From Crenobacter oryzisoli (lineage in GTDB: Bacteria; Pseudomonadota; Gammaproteobacteria; Burkholderiales; Chromobacteriaceae): 64,000 nt of DNA. The position numbers and the translations under genes were made by a program. Of this stretch, positions 8,998 through 17,642 are shown one piece after another. Where the stretch lies: positions 1 to 64,000 of the forward strand of contig NZ_JAUEDK010000027.1 in NCBI RefSeq assembly GCF_030385785.1, given 5' to 3'. Position 1 is the first letter of the stretch; each line of letters opens with the position of its first letter. The notes under the pieces were generated by a model, which saw only the letters and a list, made by a program, of their open reading frames with translations, had not been told where the DNA came from and searched no databases.

Positions 8998-10305
8998 ATG
9001 AAGGTAATCGTACTGGGCGGTGGTGTCGTGGGTGTGTCGACCGCATGGTATCTCGCCAAGGCGGGCTGTGAAGTCACCGTGATCGAGCGTCAGGATGGCG
9101 TCGCACTGGAAACCAGCTTTGGCAATGCCGGCCAGATCTCTCCGGGCTACGCCGCGCCGTGGGCCGCACCCGGCATCCCGATGAAGGCGGCCAAGTGGCT
9201 GTTCCAGAAGCACGCCCCGCTGGCGATACGTCCGGACGGTTCGCTGTACCAGCTGCAGTGGATCGCCAAGATGTTCGCCAACTGCAATCCGAAGGCTTAC
9301 AACCTCAACAAGGGCCGCATGATGCGCCTTGCCGAGTACAGCCGCGACAAGATTAAAGAACTGCGTGCCGAGACCGGCATCCAGTATGAAGGCCGCCAGG
9401 GCGGTACGCTGCAGCTGTTCCGTACCCAGGCCCAGGTAGACAGCATGGGCAAGGACATCGAAGTGCTGCGCGAGTGCGGCGTGGACTTCAATGTGCTCGA
9501 TCCCGACGGTTGCGCCCGCGTCGAGCCGGCGCTGGCCAAGACCAAGCACAAGCTCACCGGCGGCCTGCAACTGCCGAACGACGAGACCGGCGACTGCAAC
9601 CTGTTCACCAAGAGCTTGGCCGAGCTGTGCCAGGCCCAGGGGGTGAAGTTCCTATTCGGCCAACGCATCGAGAAGCTGCTCGACGATGGCAAGCGCCTGA
9701 CCGGCATCATCGCCAACGGTGTCACCTACACCGCCGACCACTACGTGCTGGCGCTGGGCAGCTACTCGCGCGACCTGCTCAAGACCATCGGCATCGACGT
9801 GCCGGTATACCCGGTGAAGGGCTACTCGCTGACCGTGCCTATCGTCAACGCCGCCGGCGCCCCGACCTCGACCATCCTCGACGAGACCTACAAGATCGCC
9901 ATCACCCGCTTCGACGACCGCATCCGCGTCGGCGGCATGGCCGAGCTGTCCGGCTACGACCTGTCGCTGAACCCGCAGCGCCGGGCTACGCTGGAAATGG
10001 TGGTGAACGACCTGTACCCGGAAGGCGGCGACGTGAAGGCCGCCAGCTTCTGGACCGGCCTGCGTCCGATGACGCCGGACGGCACGCCGATCATCGGCGG
10101 CACCCGCTACAGCAACCTGTCGCTCAACACCGGTCACGGCACGCTGGGCTGGACCATGAGCGCCGGCTCCGGCAAGGTGCTGGCCGACCAGATCGTCGGC
10201 CGCAAACCGGAAATCAGCGTCGACGGCCTGTCGATCCAGCGTTACGCTCGTGACGGTGAGAAGCTGGTGGTGCCGTTCGGCCGCCCGGCTTCGGCCAACG
10301 CCTAA
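8998..10305 (+). CDS. dadA: D-amino acid dehydrogenase small subunit
   Basis: FAD-dependent dehydrogenase of 435 residues that oxidises D-alanine (and other D-amino acids) to pyruvate and ammonia, feeding electrons to the respiratory chain at the inner membrane. The N-terminal Rossmann motif is [19 protein letters not shown] (G7-x-G9-x-x-G12), followed by the [20 protein letters not shown] block typical of DadA. The C-terminal FAD-contact segment is [18 protein letters not shown] strong ribosome-binding site (AGGAGAG) precedes the ATG. Alanine racemase follows after 9 bp, so L-alanine is racemised and then oxidised by one operon. The divergent Lrp gene is the likely regulator. Confidence 0.96.
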   Translation: MKVIVLGGGVVGVSTAWYLAKAGCEVTVIERQDGVALETSFGNAGQISPGYAAPWAAPGIPMKAAKWLFQKHAPLAIRPDGSLYQLQWIAKMFANCNPKAYNLNKGRMMRLAEYSRDKIKELRAETGIQYEGRQGGTLQLFRTQAQVDSMGKDIEVLRECGVDFNVLDPDGCARVEPALAKTKHKLTGGLQLPNDETGDCNLFTKSLAELCQAQGVKFLFGQRIEKLLDDGKRLTGIIANGVTYTADHYVLALGSYSRDLLKTIGIDVPVYPVKGYSLTVPIVNAAGAPTSTILDETYKIAITRFDDRIRVGGMAELSGYDLSLNPQRRATLEMVVNDLYPEGGDVKAASFWTGLRPMTPDGTPIIGGTRYSNLSLNTGHGTLGWTMSAGSGKVLADQIVGRKPEISVDGLSIQRYARDGEKLVVPFGRPASANA

Positions 10306-10314
10306 GGAGTCGTC

Positions 10315-11382
10315 ATGCGTCCGCTCGTTGCCGAAATCCGGCTCGACAATCTGATCCACAACTACAAGCTGTCGCGCAGCCGCCATGGCGGCCGTGCGCT
10401 GGCGGTCGTGAAGGCCAATGCCTACGGCCACGGCGCGGCCAAATGCGCACAAGCGCTCGCCGACGTCGCCGACGGCTTCGCGGTGGCCTGCCTCGAAGAG
10501 GCGCTGGAATTGCGCGAGGCCGGCATCAAGCGGCCTATCGTGCTGCTCGAGGGCGTGTTTGAAGCGAGCGAACTCGACGAGGTTGCCCGCCATGGCCTGT
10601 GGCCGGTGGTGCAGAGCGAGGAACAGCTGCAGATGCTGCTGGCTGCCCGTCCTGCCGCGCCGTTCAATGTCTGGCTGAAGATGGACTCCGGCATGCATCG
10701 TGCCGGCTTCTACCCGCACGACTACGCGCGAGCCTACCAGCGCTTGGCCGACAGCGCGAACGTCGGCGACATCGTCAAGATGACCCACTTCGCCCGTGCC
10801 GACGAGCCGGAACTGTCGACCACGCAGGCGCAGATCGAGACCTTCGATGCCGCTACCGCCGGCCTGCCCGGCGCGGTCAGCATCGCCAACTCGGCCGGCA
10901 TCCTGTCGCACCCGCGCGCGCGCCGCGACTGGGGCCGCCCTGGCATCGTGCTGTACGGTGCGTCGCCGCTGCCGGAAGGCAACCACGACGGCGACGGCCT
11001 GAAGCCGGTCATGCGCCTCGCGACCAAGGTCTTCTCGGTGCGCGAGCTGCCCGCTGGCGAGACGATCGGTTACGGCGGCACCTGGACTAGCGACCGCCCG
11101 ACCCGCATTGGCCTGATCGCTTGCGGTTACGCCGACGGCTATCCTCGCCTGGCTTCTACTGGCAGTCCGGTCGCGATCGACGGCCAACGCAGCCGGATCA
11201 TTGGCCGGGTATCGATGGACATGATCATGGTCGACCTGACCGATCTGCCGGGTGCCGGCATCGGCAGCGAGGTGGAACTGTGGGGCGATGTGGTCAGTGT
11301 CAACGAGGTGGCCGCTGCCGCCGGGACGATTTCGTACGAATTGCTGTGCAACGTGAAACGTGCGCACAAGCGGTATGTGTAA
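10315..11382 (+). CDS. alr: Alanine racemase (catabolic, dad operon)
   Basis: PLP-dependent alanine racemase of 355 residues with the fold-type III barrel at the N-terminus. The PLP lysine is K33 in AVVKANAYGHG, and the second catalytic tyrosine is in the GYGGTW block around residue 249. An AAGGAG site sits 6 bp before the ATG. Its place directly after dadA suggests the catabolic role of DadX, converting L-alanine to D-alanine for DadA. It may also supply D-alanine for peptidoglycan if no second racemase exists. A strong terminator follows. Confidence 0.96.
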   Translation: MRPLVAEIRLDNLIHNYKLSRSRHGGRALAVVKANAYGHGAAKCAQALADVADGFAVACLEEALELREAGIKRPIVLLEGVFEASELDEVARHGLWPVVQSEEQLQMLLAARPAAPFNVWLKMDSGMHRAGFYPHDYARAYQRLADSANVGDIVKMTHFARADEPELSTTQAQIETFDAATAGLPGAVSIANSAGILSHPRARRDWGRPGIVLYGASPLPEGNHDGDGLKPVMRLATKVFSVRELPAGETIGYGGTWTSDRPTRIGLIACGYADGYPRLASTGSPVAIDGQRSRIIGRVSMDMIMVDLTDLPGAGIGSEVELWGDVVSVNEVAAAAGTISYELLCNVKRAHKRYV

Positions 11383-11416
11383 GACGTGGTGATGTGAGGA
11401 GCTTCATCCCTGTTCG

Positions 11417-11444
11417 GCCCGACGTGTGACGTCGGGCTTTTTTT
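11417..11444 (+). terminator. Intrinsic terminator of dadA-alr
   Basis: A perfect 9-bp stem (GCCCGACGT with ACGTCGGGC, loop GTG) is followed by seven T. It lies 35 bp after the alr stop and points only in the + direction; the converging lipase gene has no T-tract on its own strand here. Confidence 0.92.
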
Positions 11445-11475
11445 CGTTCGGCGACAGCCGAACCAGCAAGGGGGC

Positions 11476-12555
11476 TCAAAGTGGCGTGGCGATCTCGCCT
11501 AGCCGCTGCTTCTCGACCAACTCCAGGAACGCGTCGCCCAGGCGCTGGCTCTCGGCGGTGCTCTGCCGCCACGCAAGGATTCGCTCGGTGTCTCGTCCAG
11601 CGAAGCGCTTGAAATCGCCGCGGTCCGGCAGCCTGCCCAGCGGCAGTTTCGCCAGGTATTCGCGCGACGGGAAGACCAGCACGGTGTGGCGCTGATTGGC
11701 GGCATCATGCCGGCGCCACGGCAGGAACTTGTCGAACCAGCCCGGCACAATGCGGTCGGTGAAGTGTGGGTATAGCGTGATGCCGTCGCGGCGCGCGAAC
11801 GGGTAGTCGATGTGATAGTCGGCGAGGCCGCCATCGCGGAACCGCCCCTCGGCTACGCCGGGAAGCGTGACGCCCGCCAGCACCAACGGGATGGCCACCG
11901 TGCCCATCAGCGCGGCACGAAGGTTGCCCGAATCAAGGGCCACGCGTTCGGTCGGCAGGCCGTCGTCGGGGACGAAAGCGAGCGTACTCGCCGGATGGTG
12001 GCACAGCACCCGGCTGAACGCGAAGCGGGTCAGCCGACGGCTCGCGGCGTTCAGCGAGGCGGCAAGCACCAGACCGCCGAGTTGGGGCAGCCGGCCCTCG
12101 CTCGCGAGCAGACCACGGGCGCGCACCAACAGCAGTGTCAGCCGATAATGAGAGTGATCGAGCAGGCGTGCGAAGCCGCCGTCGCCCAATACATCCATCA
12201 GCATCGTCTCCGTCTGGCGGGTAATACTGTGCACCGTCGAGCCGGGCGGGTAGGTCTCTACCGTATAGCGCTCGGCCAACCTGGCGAGCGCCGCCGCCGG
12301 ATCATCCTGCAGTGCACAGGCGAAGCGCCAGGCGCCGATCGACGCCCCAACCAATTCGCGCTCGCGCGGCGCCCCGGCCAGCCAGCCGAAAACCGCTTGG
12401 TCGAGCCCGGTGAGGCCGATCGCTTTTGGGCCGCCTGCCGCGCCGGGCAGTGTGGATACCATCGCCGGACTCAGGCCATCGCGGCGCAACGTGGCAAGGG
12501 CACCGGGGCCGGCGCGCACGCTCAACACGGGGTGGGGGAGATGGATGGCAGTCAT
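11476..12555 (-). CDS. Patatin-like phospholipase family protein
   Basis: A 359-residue protein with the patatin catalytic layout: the glycine-rich oxyanion-hole segment GAAGGPKAIG (38-47), the nucleophile elbow G70-A-S72-I-G74, and the Asp of the dyad in D241-G-G. Such enzymes cleave acyl chains from lipids in the cytosol or at the membrane. No signal peptide is seen. ATG 12555 is used; a TTG seven codons upstream is possible and neither has a clear Shine-Dalgarno site. It converges on alr and diverges from the GAF gene 81 bp away. Substrate and role are unknown. Confidence 0.75.
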   Translation of the reverse strand: MTAIHLPHPVLSVRAGPGALATLRRDGLSPAMVSTLPGAAGGPKAIGLTGLDQAVFGWLAGAPRERELVGASIGAWRFACALQDDPAAALARLAERYTVETYPPGSTVHSITRQTETMLMDVLGDGGFARLLDHSHYRLTLLLVRARGLLASEGRLPQLGGLVLAASLNAASRRLTRFAFSRVLCHHPASTLAFVPDDGLPTERVALDSGNLRAALMGTVAIPLVLAGVTLPGVAEGRFRDGGLADYHIDYPFARRDGITLYPHFTDRIVPGWFDKFLPWRRHDAANQRHTVLVFPSREYLAKLPLGRLPDRGDFKRFAGRDTERILAWRQSTAESQRLGDAFLELVEKQRLGEIATPL

Positions 12556-12636
12556 GCTATATGCCAGCAGGGACAAGGGCTGCCGATGGGCGGCCGGAAT
12601 CCGGTATCATGGCGAAAATCTATCGAGGAGCTGAAA

Positions 12637-13341
12637 ATGATACCTGCAAGCCAATTGGCCGACTATCTTTCCGTACAAGGGTTGGATATCGAACGCGTCG
12701 AAGTACAGATTGCCGCGTTGACGCTGTCGGCGGTGCTTGAGGTGCCCAAACCGAACCCGCCGCGCGACCTGTTCCGCTACCGTGTGCCAAAACTGTCCGA
12801 GGACGGCGCCTGCTCGCTGATCGAGGAACTGGCCGACGAGCCGTACGACCTGACCCCTCTGTTCGAAGAACACGAAGAAGCGCATGCCCACCTCGTCAAT
12901 CTGAATGCGCTGATCGACTCGGTCAACCAGCGCATCGGCGCGGACTGGCTGGGTATCTATCGTGCAGTCGGCCATATGGACGACGCGCGTCTGATCAAGC
13001 TCGCCTACACCGGCCGTGAGAGCCGTGCCGAGTTTCCGCTGACGCACGCCTTTGCCGAGAAGAGCAACAATAGCCGCGTCGGCCTGACCGGCTGGGGGGT
13101 GGTCATCGACGACATTGCCAAATGGCAGGAAATGGGCGGCAGCTACTACGAGTGCGACGACAAGGTGAAGAGCGAGGTCTGCCTGCCGATCTGCACCTCG
13201 ACCGGCGCGGTGCTCGGCGTCATTGACGCCGAGTCGTCCGAGGTCGGCTTCTTTACGCCGGAAAGACAGGCGTGGCTGGTGGCGCTGGCACTGGTGCTGG
13301 CCGAGCCGATGCTGAATCTGCCGCTTGTTGAAGGTCTTTGA
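12637..13341 (+). CDS. GAF-domain protein related to free Met-R-sulfoxide reductase
   Basis: A 234-residue protein. An AGGAG site 8 bp upstream fixes ATG 12637, although the frame stays open far upstream. Residues about 85-225 form a GAF domain. The segment C173-DDKVK-S179-E180-V matches the catalytic-cysteine block of free methionine-R-sulfoxide reductase (CDxxxxSE), followed by GVIDAES in place of GVLDIDS. The two further cysteines of that enzyme, in the loop before this block, are absent; the other cysteines are C59, C182 and C186. It may be a one-Cys reductase variant or a sensor. The first 80 residues match nothing I recognise. Confidence 0.7.
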   Translation: MIPASQLADYLSVQGLDIERVEVQIAALTLSAVLEVPKPNPPRDLFRYRVPKLSEDGACSLIEELADEPYDLTPLFEEHEEAHAHLVNLNALIDSVNQRIGADWLGIYRAVGHMDDARLIKLAYTGRESRAEFPLTHAFAEKSNNSRVGLTGWGVVIDDIAKWQEMGGSYYECDDKVKSEVCLPICTSTGAVLGVIDAESSEVGFFTPERQAWLVALALVLAEPMLNLPLVEGL

Positions 13342-13352
13342 ATAAGCTTATC

Positions 13353-13369
13353 GAAAAGTTGAGCTTTTC
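13353..13369. other. Small hairpin between GAF gene and ribA
   Basis: GAAAAG-TTGAG-CTTTTC forms a 6-bp stem shortly after the GAF stop. No T-tract follows, so it is a weak terminator at best. There is no FMN riboswitch signature before ribA. Confidence 0.3.
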
Positions 13370-13422
13370 ACTCGGGTAAAAGCCCCTTACCATTTTGTAT
13401 TCGCTCACCGAACAGAATTCCC

Positions 13423-14055
13423 ATGAACTCACCCGTAGCATCCGACCTGTCCGATTCCACCCACGCCGTCACCTTTGTCGCCAAGTGCAAGCTGCCGACC
13501 GAGTGGGGCGAGTTCACCATGCACGGCTTCGAAGAAGTCGCCACCGGCCGTGAACACGTGGCGCTGACGATGGGTGAGGTCGACGACGGCTTGCCGGTGC
13601 TCGCGCGCCTGCATTCCGAATGTCTGACCGGTGACGCGCTGTTCTCGCGTCGCTGTGACTGTGGCCCACAGCTGGCCGCGGCGCTTGAAGCAATCTCGCG
13701 CGAAGGCCGTGGCGCCTTGCTGTATCTGCGCCAGGAAGGGCGCGGCATCGGTCTGATCAACAAGATTCGCGCCTATCAGCTGCAGGACGGGGGCGCCGAC
13801 ACCGTCGAGGCCAACGAGCAGCTCGGTTTCCCGGCCGATATGCGCGACTTCCGCATCGCCCGCGACATGCTGGCCGAACTGGGCATCGCCCGCGTCCGCC
13901 TCTTGACCAACAACCCGCGCAAGATCGCCACCTTGCGTGAGATCGGCATCGAGGTGGTCGAGCGGGTGCGCTTGGTCGTGGGCAAGAACGTCCACAACGA
14001 GCGCTATCTCGCCACCAAGGCCGCCAAGCTCGGCCATCTGTTCGGCGACGAGTAA
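13423..14055 (+). CDS. ribA: GTP cyclohydrolase II
   Basis: Opens the imidazole ring of GTP, releasing formate and pyrophosphate: the first step of riboflavin synthesis, in the cytosol. It has 210 residues, a stand-alone RibA without the DHBP synthase domain. The zinc ligands are C67, C78 and C80 ([15 protein letters not shown]), and the catalytic region includes [11 protein letters not shown] and LLTNNP. No other riboflavin gene is adjacent. A terminator-like hairpin follows. Confidence 0.96.
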   Translation: MNSPVASDLSDSTHAVTFVAKCKLPTEWGEFTMHGFEEVATGREHVALTMGEVDDGLPVLARLHSECLTGDALFSRRCDCGPQLAAALEAISREGRGALLYLRQEGRGIGLINKIRAYQLQDGGADTVEANEQLGFPADMRDFRIARDMLAELGIARVRLLTNNPRKIATLREIGIEVVERVRLVVGKNVHNERYLATKAAKLGHLFGDE

Positions 14056-14075
14056 GCGCTATTGCAGGTTTGAGC

Positions 14076-14108
14076 ACGGCCCGGCTGCTAGGCAGCTTGG
14101 GCCGTTTT
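14076..14108 (+). terminator. Intrinsic terminator of ribA
   Basis: A long stem (ACGGCCC with GGGCCGT outside, GCTGC with GCAGC inside, loop TAG) is followed by TTTT and then GCTTTTT. It begins 21 bp after the ribA stop. Confidence 0.8.
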
Positions 14109-14162
14109 GCTTTTTGGTCGATAACAAGGAAAAGGTCGGTTGAAACCGGCTTGGAGATGCCG

Positions 14163-14190
14163 ACAGAATTAAATATTAATTTAATTCTGT
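14163..14190. promoter_or_regulatory. Perfect 12-bp palindrome upstream of unknown gene
   Basis: ACAGAATTAAAT and its exact complement ATTTAATTCTGT flank ATTA. The site lies 55-82 bp before the next start codon, in an A+T-rich leader, as an operator would. No T-tract follows and the stem is too A+T-rich for a terminator. No regulator gene is adjacent. Confidence 0.55.
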
Positions 14191-14244
14191 TGTTAGTGTT
14201 TTTGGCGAAAACGTGCCCTATACCGAAAGTAAAGGAGCTTCGTC

Positions 14245-14847
14245 ATGAACATCAGTCCTTTGGCGTGGAAGTGGGGGTTGAGCGCCGGCCGCCGGGTTCG
14301 CCCGGCGACGCGCGACAGAGCCGCGAGTGGTTACACCGACGCGATCTCGCGGGTGGAGATGACTCCGCATCTGGAGCTGCCACTCGGCTACTATCCGGAA
14401 AGCATCCGGCGCGAGATGATGGTTGCCGAGCGCCTGCAGATGCGCCAGCGTCAGCTGGCGCGCGAGCGCTTGCCGCGCCTGCTCGACGAGCTGAACGAGC
14501 TTTATGCTGGGGCGGTGGTGATCAGCGAGCGCAAGGTGGTGATCGGTGAGTGCAACCGGCTCAGCACCTATCTGGACGATCTCACGGCGCTGACCGAAGC
14601 GTTGCTGATGCACCCGCTCGACCGGCCGCTCGATACGCTCGACGAGGACGAGCCGGCGTGGCGCTACTATCCGTCCGACGACGAGTACTGGTTGCTGGGC
14701 CGGGCGATCGAGCTCGGCCGCGAAGTGCAGGGGGTGTTGATGCTGAAATTGCGTGGGCGCGCAGAGATCGAAGCGGTGCTGAAGCTGCCGCTGGCGCAGC
14801 TGGCCAATGCGGTAGAGCAGGACCGCCGGCTGCATGGCGCGGAATAA
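14245..14847 (+). CDS. Conserved-looking protein of unknown function
   Basis: A 200-residue soluble protein with no signal peptide or membrane segment. It starts at ATG 14245 behind a strong AAAGGAG. The N-terminus is basic (WKWGLSAGRRVRPATRDRA); the rest is rich in Arg, Leu and Glu and probably mostly helical, with an acidic stretch DTLDEDEPAWRYYPSDDEYW around 132-151. I do not recognise a family. A perfect palindrome upstream suggests its own regulation. Repeat copy B begins at its stop codon. Confidence 0.65.
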   Translation: MNISPLAWKWGLSAGRRVRPATRDRAASGYTDAISRVEMTPHLELPLGYYPESIRREMMVAERLQMRQRQLARERLPRLLDELNELYAGAVVISERKVVIGECNRLSTYLDDLTALTEALLMHPLDRPLDTLDEDEPAWRYYPSDDEYWLLGRAIELGREVQGVLMLKLRGRAEIEAVLKLPLAQLANAVEQDRRLHGAE

Positions 14848-14959
14848 GAGCCGCTAACAAACCCTCCCGGCGTTGTTGCGCTGCCTTGCCGTACTACTTG
14901 TACTGTCTGCGGCAGCACGCCTAGCCGGGGCCGCTGCGCTAGGCTCTGTTAGCGGCTCT
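14847..14959 (+). repeat. Dispersed palindromic repeat, copy B
   Basis: A 113-bp element with perfect 12-bp terminal inverted repeats: AGAGCCGCTAAC at 14847-14858 and its complement at 14948-14959. The interior holds the family core (GCCTTGCCGTACTACTTG, then TACTGTCTGCGGCAGC, then ACGCCTAGCC). It starts within the stop codon of the preceding gene, so it may act as its 3' end structure. Confidence 0.8.
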
Positions 14960-14990
14960 GAAGCCTGACCGAAAGGCCGGCCGAAAAGCA

Positions 14991-15020
14991 AAAAACCTCA
15001 AGTCGAAGCTTGAGGTTTTT
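14991..15020. terminator. Bidirectional terminator beside tRNA-Ala
   Basis: AAAAACCTCAAG and CTTGAGGTTTTT form a 12-bp stem around TCGAAG. It ends the - strand tRNA-Ala transcript 7 bp after the gene and could also stop + strand reading. Confidence 0.88.
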
Positions 15021-15026
15021 CGTTTT

Positions 15027-15102
<76 letters not shown>

Positions 15103-15141
15103 GAAAACTGGTGTGCGGTGCAGTGCACCGACAGGAAGCGA

Positions 15142-15170
15142 ACTATACCGGCTCCCACGGGTGTCGTCAA
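15142..15170 (-). promoter_or_regulatory. Sigma-70 promoter of tRNA-Ala
   Basis: On the - strand TTGACG, 17 bp, then TATAGT, ending about 40 bp before the tRNA 5' end. It is one of the best sigma-70 promoters in the window. Confidence 0.85.
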
Positions 15171-15203
15171 CAGCGGCAGCATAAATAGTCTCAGCCGGGG
15201 TTG

Positions 15204-15452
15204 TCAGCCTATCGCCTGCTTGTGCATCGGGACCAGCCCTCTCGGTACTGTCCGGTCGGGGGAGGGGCGGGACAGCCGGCAGTCGCAGTACAGCGTGCCG
15301 GCGACAAGGTAGACCCGGCTCAACCGGGCGCCGCTGACGAATGTGTTGCCGCATGCTGCGCACACCCACCTGTAGGGGGGCGGTGCTGGTTCTTGTTCGC
15401 GTCGTTCCAGCTCGGCGTACAGCTGCTCCAGCGTGGCTTTGCTCAGATTCAT
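15204..15452 (-). CDS. Small zinc-ribbon-like protein
   Basis: An 82-residue protein of unknown function. It starts at ATG 15452 behind GGAG; the open frame extends 30 codons further up, into the dctA terminator, which argues against the longer form. Residues 1-22 look helical (NLSKATLEQLYAELERREQ). C35-A-A-C38 and C61-D-C63 could bind zinc as a treble-clef or ribbon. The C-terminus is basic and proline-rich. It is probably real because of the good ribosome site and paired cysteines, but no family is recognised. Confidence 0.5.
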   Translation of the reverse strand: MNLSKATLEQLYAELERREQEPAPPPYRWVCAACGNTFVSGARLSRVYLVAGTLYCDCRLSRPSPDRTVPRGLVPMHKQAIG

Positions 15453-15492
15453 GAGCCTCTCCAGCATCGGTGATGAGGCGTCGGACCGCCCC

Positions 15493-15519
15493 AAAAAAAC
15501 CGCCCGGCGAGCCGGGCGG
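15493..15519 (-). terminator. Intrinsic terminator of dctA
   Basis: CCGCCCGGC and GCCGGGCGG form a 9-bp stem with loop GA (read on the - strand, TC), followed on the - strand by seven T. It starts 20 bp after the dctA stop. Confidence 0.92.
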
Positions 15520-15538
15520 AAAGGAGGAATGCTCGATA

Positions 15539-16858
15539 TCACTGGTGAACGTGCGGCGGCGTCAGCGGGGACGTTTGGGCGACGAATTCATAACCCTGCT
15601 TGCGCCCCAGGACATTGCGGGCACGCTCCAGATCGATGTCTTTTTCCCAGCGGGCCACCACCACGGTGGCAACGCAGTTGCCGATCAGGTTGGTCAGCGC
15701 ACGGGCGATGCCCATGAACCAGTCGACCGACAGCACCAGCACCAGGCCGATCACAGGGATAGCCGGGATTGCCGACAGGGTTGCCGCCAGGATCACGATT
15801 GCCGAACCAGGGATGCCGTGCGCACCCTTCGAGGTGACCAGCGACACCGCCAGAATGGTCAGCAGGTTGGCCATTGACAGCGGGGTGTTGGTGGCGTGGG
15901 CAATAAACACTGCGGCCAGTGTCAGGTAAATCGAGAAACCGTCCAGATTGAACGAGTAGCCGGTCGGGATCACCAGGCCGACGGTCGAGTCCTTGATGCC
16001 CAAGTGTTCGAGCTTGCGCATTACCTGCGGCAACACGGCGTCGGACGAGGCGGTGCCGACCACGATGGACAGCTCTTCACGCAGATAGCGCAGGAACTGC
16101 ACGATGTTGAGGCCCGCCAGCTTCATGATCGAGCCGAGCACGCCCAGAATGAACAGCGCACAGGTCACGTAGAACATCACGACCAGGCCGCCGAGCTGCT
16201 GCAGCGAATTCACGCCGTACTTGGCGGTGGTGAACGCGATCGAGCCGAACACGCCGATCGGCGCCAGACGCACGATGATCCCGATCAACTTGAAGAGCAC
16301 GTGACCGCTCTCGTGGATCAGGCGGATCACCCCGCCTGCCGATTCACGCATCAGGCTCAGTGCGCAGCCGAACAGGATGGCGAAGACCAGTACCTGCAGG
16401 ATGTCACCGTTGGCGAATGCGCCGAACACCGTGCTCGGAATCAGGTTCATCACGAACGACACGCCGCTTGCATGCTGCAGAGTGTGAGCACGTTCGGTAT
16501 ACGCCGTGAGGGAGCTGGCGTCGAGCGCTTTCGGATCGACGTTCATGCCCACGCCCATGCTGCTGTGAAATGCCAGGACCAGGCCGAGTACCAGCGCCAG
16601 CGTGGTGACGATCTCGAAATAGACGACCGCCTTCACACCGACCCGCCCGACCTTCTTCAGGTCGCCGGCGCCGGTGATGCCGCTGACCACCACGCAGAAC
16701 ACGATGGGCGCGATCAGCATCTGGATCAGCTTGATGAAGCCGTCGCCCAGGGGTTTGAGGCTGACGGCCTGCTCGGGCATCAGTACGCCGACGGCGATAC
16801 CGAGCACGAGGCCGATCATCACCTGCATGAACAACGACTTCTTGGTGAGTTGCAACAT
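15539..16858 (-). CDS. dctA: C4-dicarboxylate (or glutamate) : cation symporter, DctA family
   Basis: A 439-residue transporter of the DAACS family with the expected 8 membrane segments and re-entrant loops. The serine-rich hairpin 1 reads VVGTASSDAVLP, where DctA and GltP usually have GTSSSE. The TM7 signature is IPTGYSFNLDGFSIYL, with Phe where Thr is usual. The close similarity to DctA suggests uptake of succinate, fumarate or malate driven by protons or sodium. It starts behind CAGGAGAA. The GntR/FCD regulator gene follows about 100 bp upstream on the same strand and is the likely regulator. The altered residues could shift substrate preference. Confidence 0.85.
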   Translation of the reverse strand: MLQLTKKSLFMQVMIGLVLGIAVGVLMPEQAVSLKPLGDGFIKLIQMLIAPIVFCVVVSGITGAGDLKKVGRVGVKAVVYFEIVTTLALVLGLVLAFHSSMGVGMNVDPKALDASSLTAYTERAHTLQHASGVSFVMNLIPSTVFGAFANGDILQVLVFAILFGCALSLMRESAGGVIRLIHESGHVLFKLIGIIVRLAPIGVFGSIAFTTAKYGVNSLQQLGGLVVMFYVTCALFILGVLGSIMKLAGLNIVQFLRYLREELSIVVGTASSDAVLPQVMRKLEHLGIKDSTVGLVIPTGYSFNLDGFSIYLTLAAVFIAHATNTPLSMANLLTILAVSLVTSKGAHGIPGSAIVILAATLSAIPAIPVIGLVLVLSVDWFMGIARALTNLIGNCVATVVVARWEKDIDLERARNVLGRKQGYEFVAQTSPLTPPHVHQ

Positions 16859-16916
16859 GGTTTCTCTTCTCCTGTCGTAGATAGGTATGTTGTTGTTATG
16901 AAATGCGGCTCAGGCT

Positions 16917-16951
16917 TGGCCGGTTGGGGCGTGTTCCCGCCCCTTGACCGG
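16917..16951. other. Stable hairpin between GntR-type gene and dctA
   Basis: GCCGGTTGGGGCG and CGCCCCTTGACCGGC form a long stem. There is no T-tract on either side, so it may be a transcript-stabilising element or a weak terminator of the regulator gene. Confidence 0.35.
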
Positions 16952-16958
16952 CTGCGAC

Positions 16959-17642
16959 CTAGGCGCCGCGTATCGGAATACCCAGCCTTTCGCCGGCATT
17001 AATGATGTGCTGCTGCATCGCGGCACTGGCCGCCGCACTGTCGTGCGCCTTGATCGCACGCAGAATTGTTTCCTTTTCGGCGAGGGCGGCACGCATCTCC
17101 TGCGGCCGTGCCAGCATGATGTCGCGTGCGTGGCCGATCGCCTCGCTCGCCTGTTCCATCACTTGCTTGAATACCGGATTGCGCGAAAAGCCGACCAGCT
17201 GGCGGTGGAACAGGATGTCGGCCTCGACTGCGGCCGACGTATCGTTCGCATCGAGCGCCTCACGCATGTCGAGCACCGTCAGGCGCAGCTGCATCAGCTC
17301 CTCGGCATCGATCGACTGCGCCACCAGCCCGACGACGAAGGGCTCGAGCGCGAGACGCAGCTGGAAGACGTCTTCGGGCCGTGCCTGGGGCACTGCCGCG
17401 CTGGCAGCTTCGCCCTGAGGGGCGGCGCTGACCACGAATACCCCCTTGCCGGGGTGTGAGCGCAGAAAGCCCAGTGCTACCAGCACCGAGATTGCCTCGC
17501 GCAGCGGCGGACGGCTAATGCCGAGCTGGTCGGCTAGGTCGCGCTGCGAGGGCAGCATGTCGCCGGGCAGCCAGGTGCCCTGCTTGATCGCGTCGAGAAT
17601 ACTGCGGGCGGCCACGTCGCCCAGCTTCGAAGAGGTGAACAT
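16959..17642 (-). CDS. GntR family regulator, FCD (FadR/PdhR/LldR) subfamily
   Basis: A 227-residue DNA-binding regulator. The winged helix-turn-helix is at 10-75 (LPSQRDLADQLGISRPPLREAISVLVALGF, split by the turn at GIS). The C-terminal FCD all-helical ligand domain carries metal-site residues such as D and H in ADILFHRQ and H in MQQHIINAG. Proteins of this group bind small carboxylates. It lies just upstream of dctA on the same strand, so it probably represses or activates dicarboxylate uptake. A perfect FadR-type operator lies 50 bp before its start, so it very likely regulates itself. No clear ribosome-binding site is seen. Confidence 0.9.
   Translation of the reverse strand: MFTSSKLGDVAARSILDAIKQGTWLPGDMLPSQRDLADQLGISRPPLREAISVLVALGFLRSHPGKGVFVVSAAPQGEAASAAVPQARPEDVFQLRLALEPFVVGLVAQSIDAEELMQLRLTVLDMREALDANDTSAAVEADILFHRQLVGFSRNPVFKQVMEQASEAIGHARDIMLARPQEMRAALAEKETILRAIKAHDSAAASAAMQQHIINAGERLGIPIRGA

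Noticed and set aside
9652-11367. 571-codon open frame antisense to dadA and alr
   Set aside because: Complete overlap with two well-supported enzymes; translation is low-complexity Arg/His/Gln/Ala.
11812-12636. N-terminal extension of the GAF protein frame
   Set aside because: Overlaps the lipase gene on the other strand; a strong AGGAG site marks ATG 12637 as the start.
13342-13422. FMN riboswitch before ribA
   Set aside because: Leader is only about 80 bp and has none of the conserved RFN element segments.
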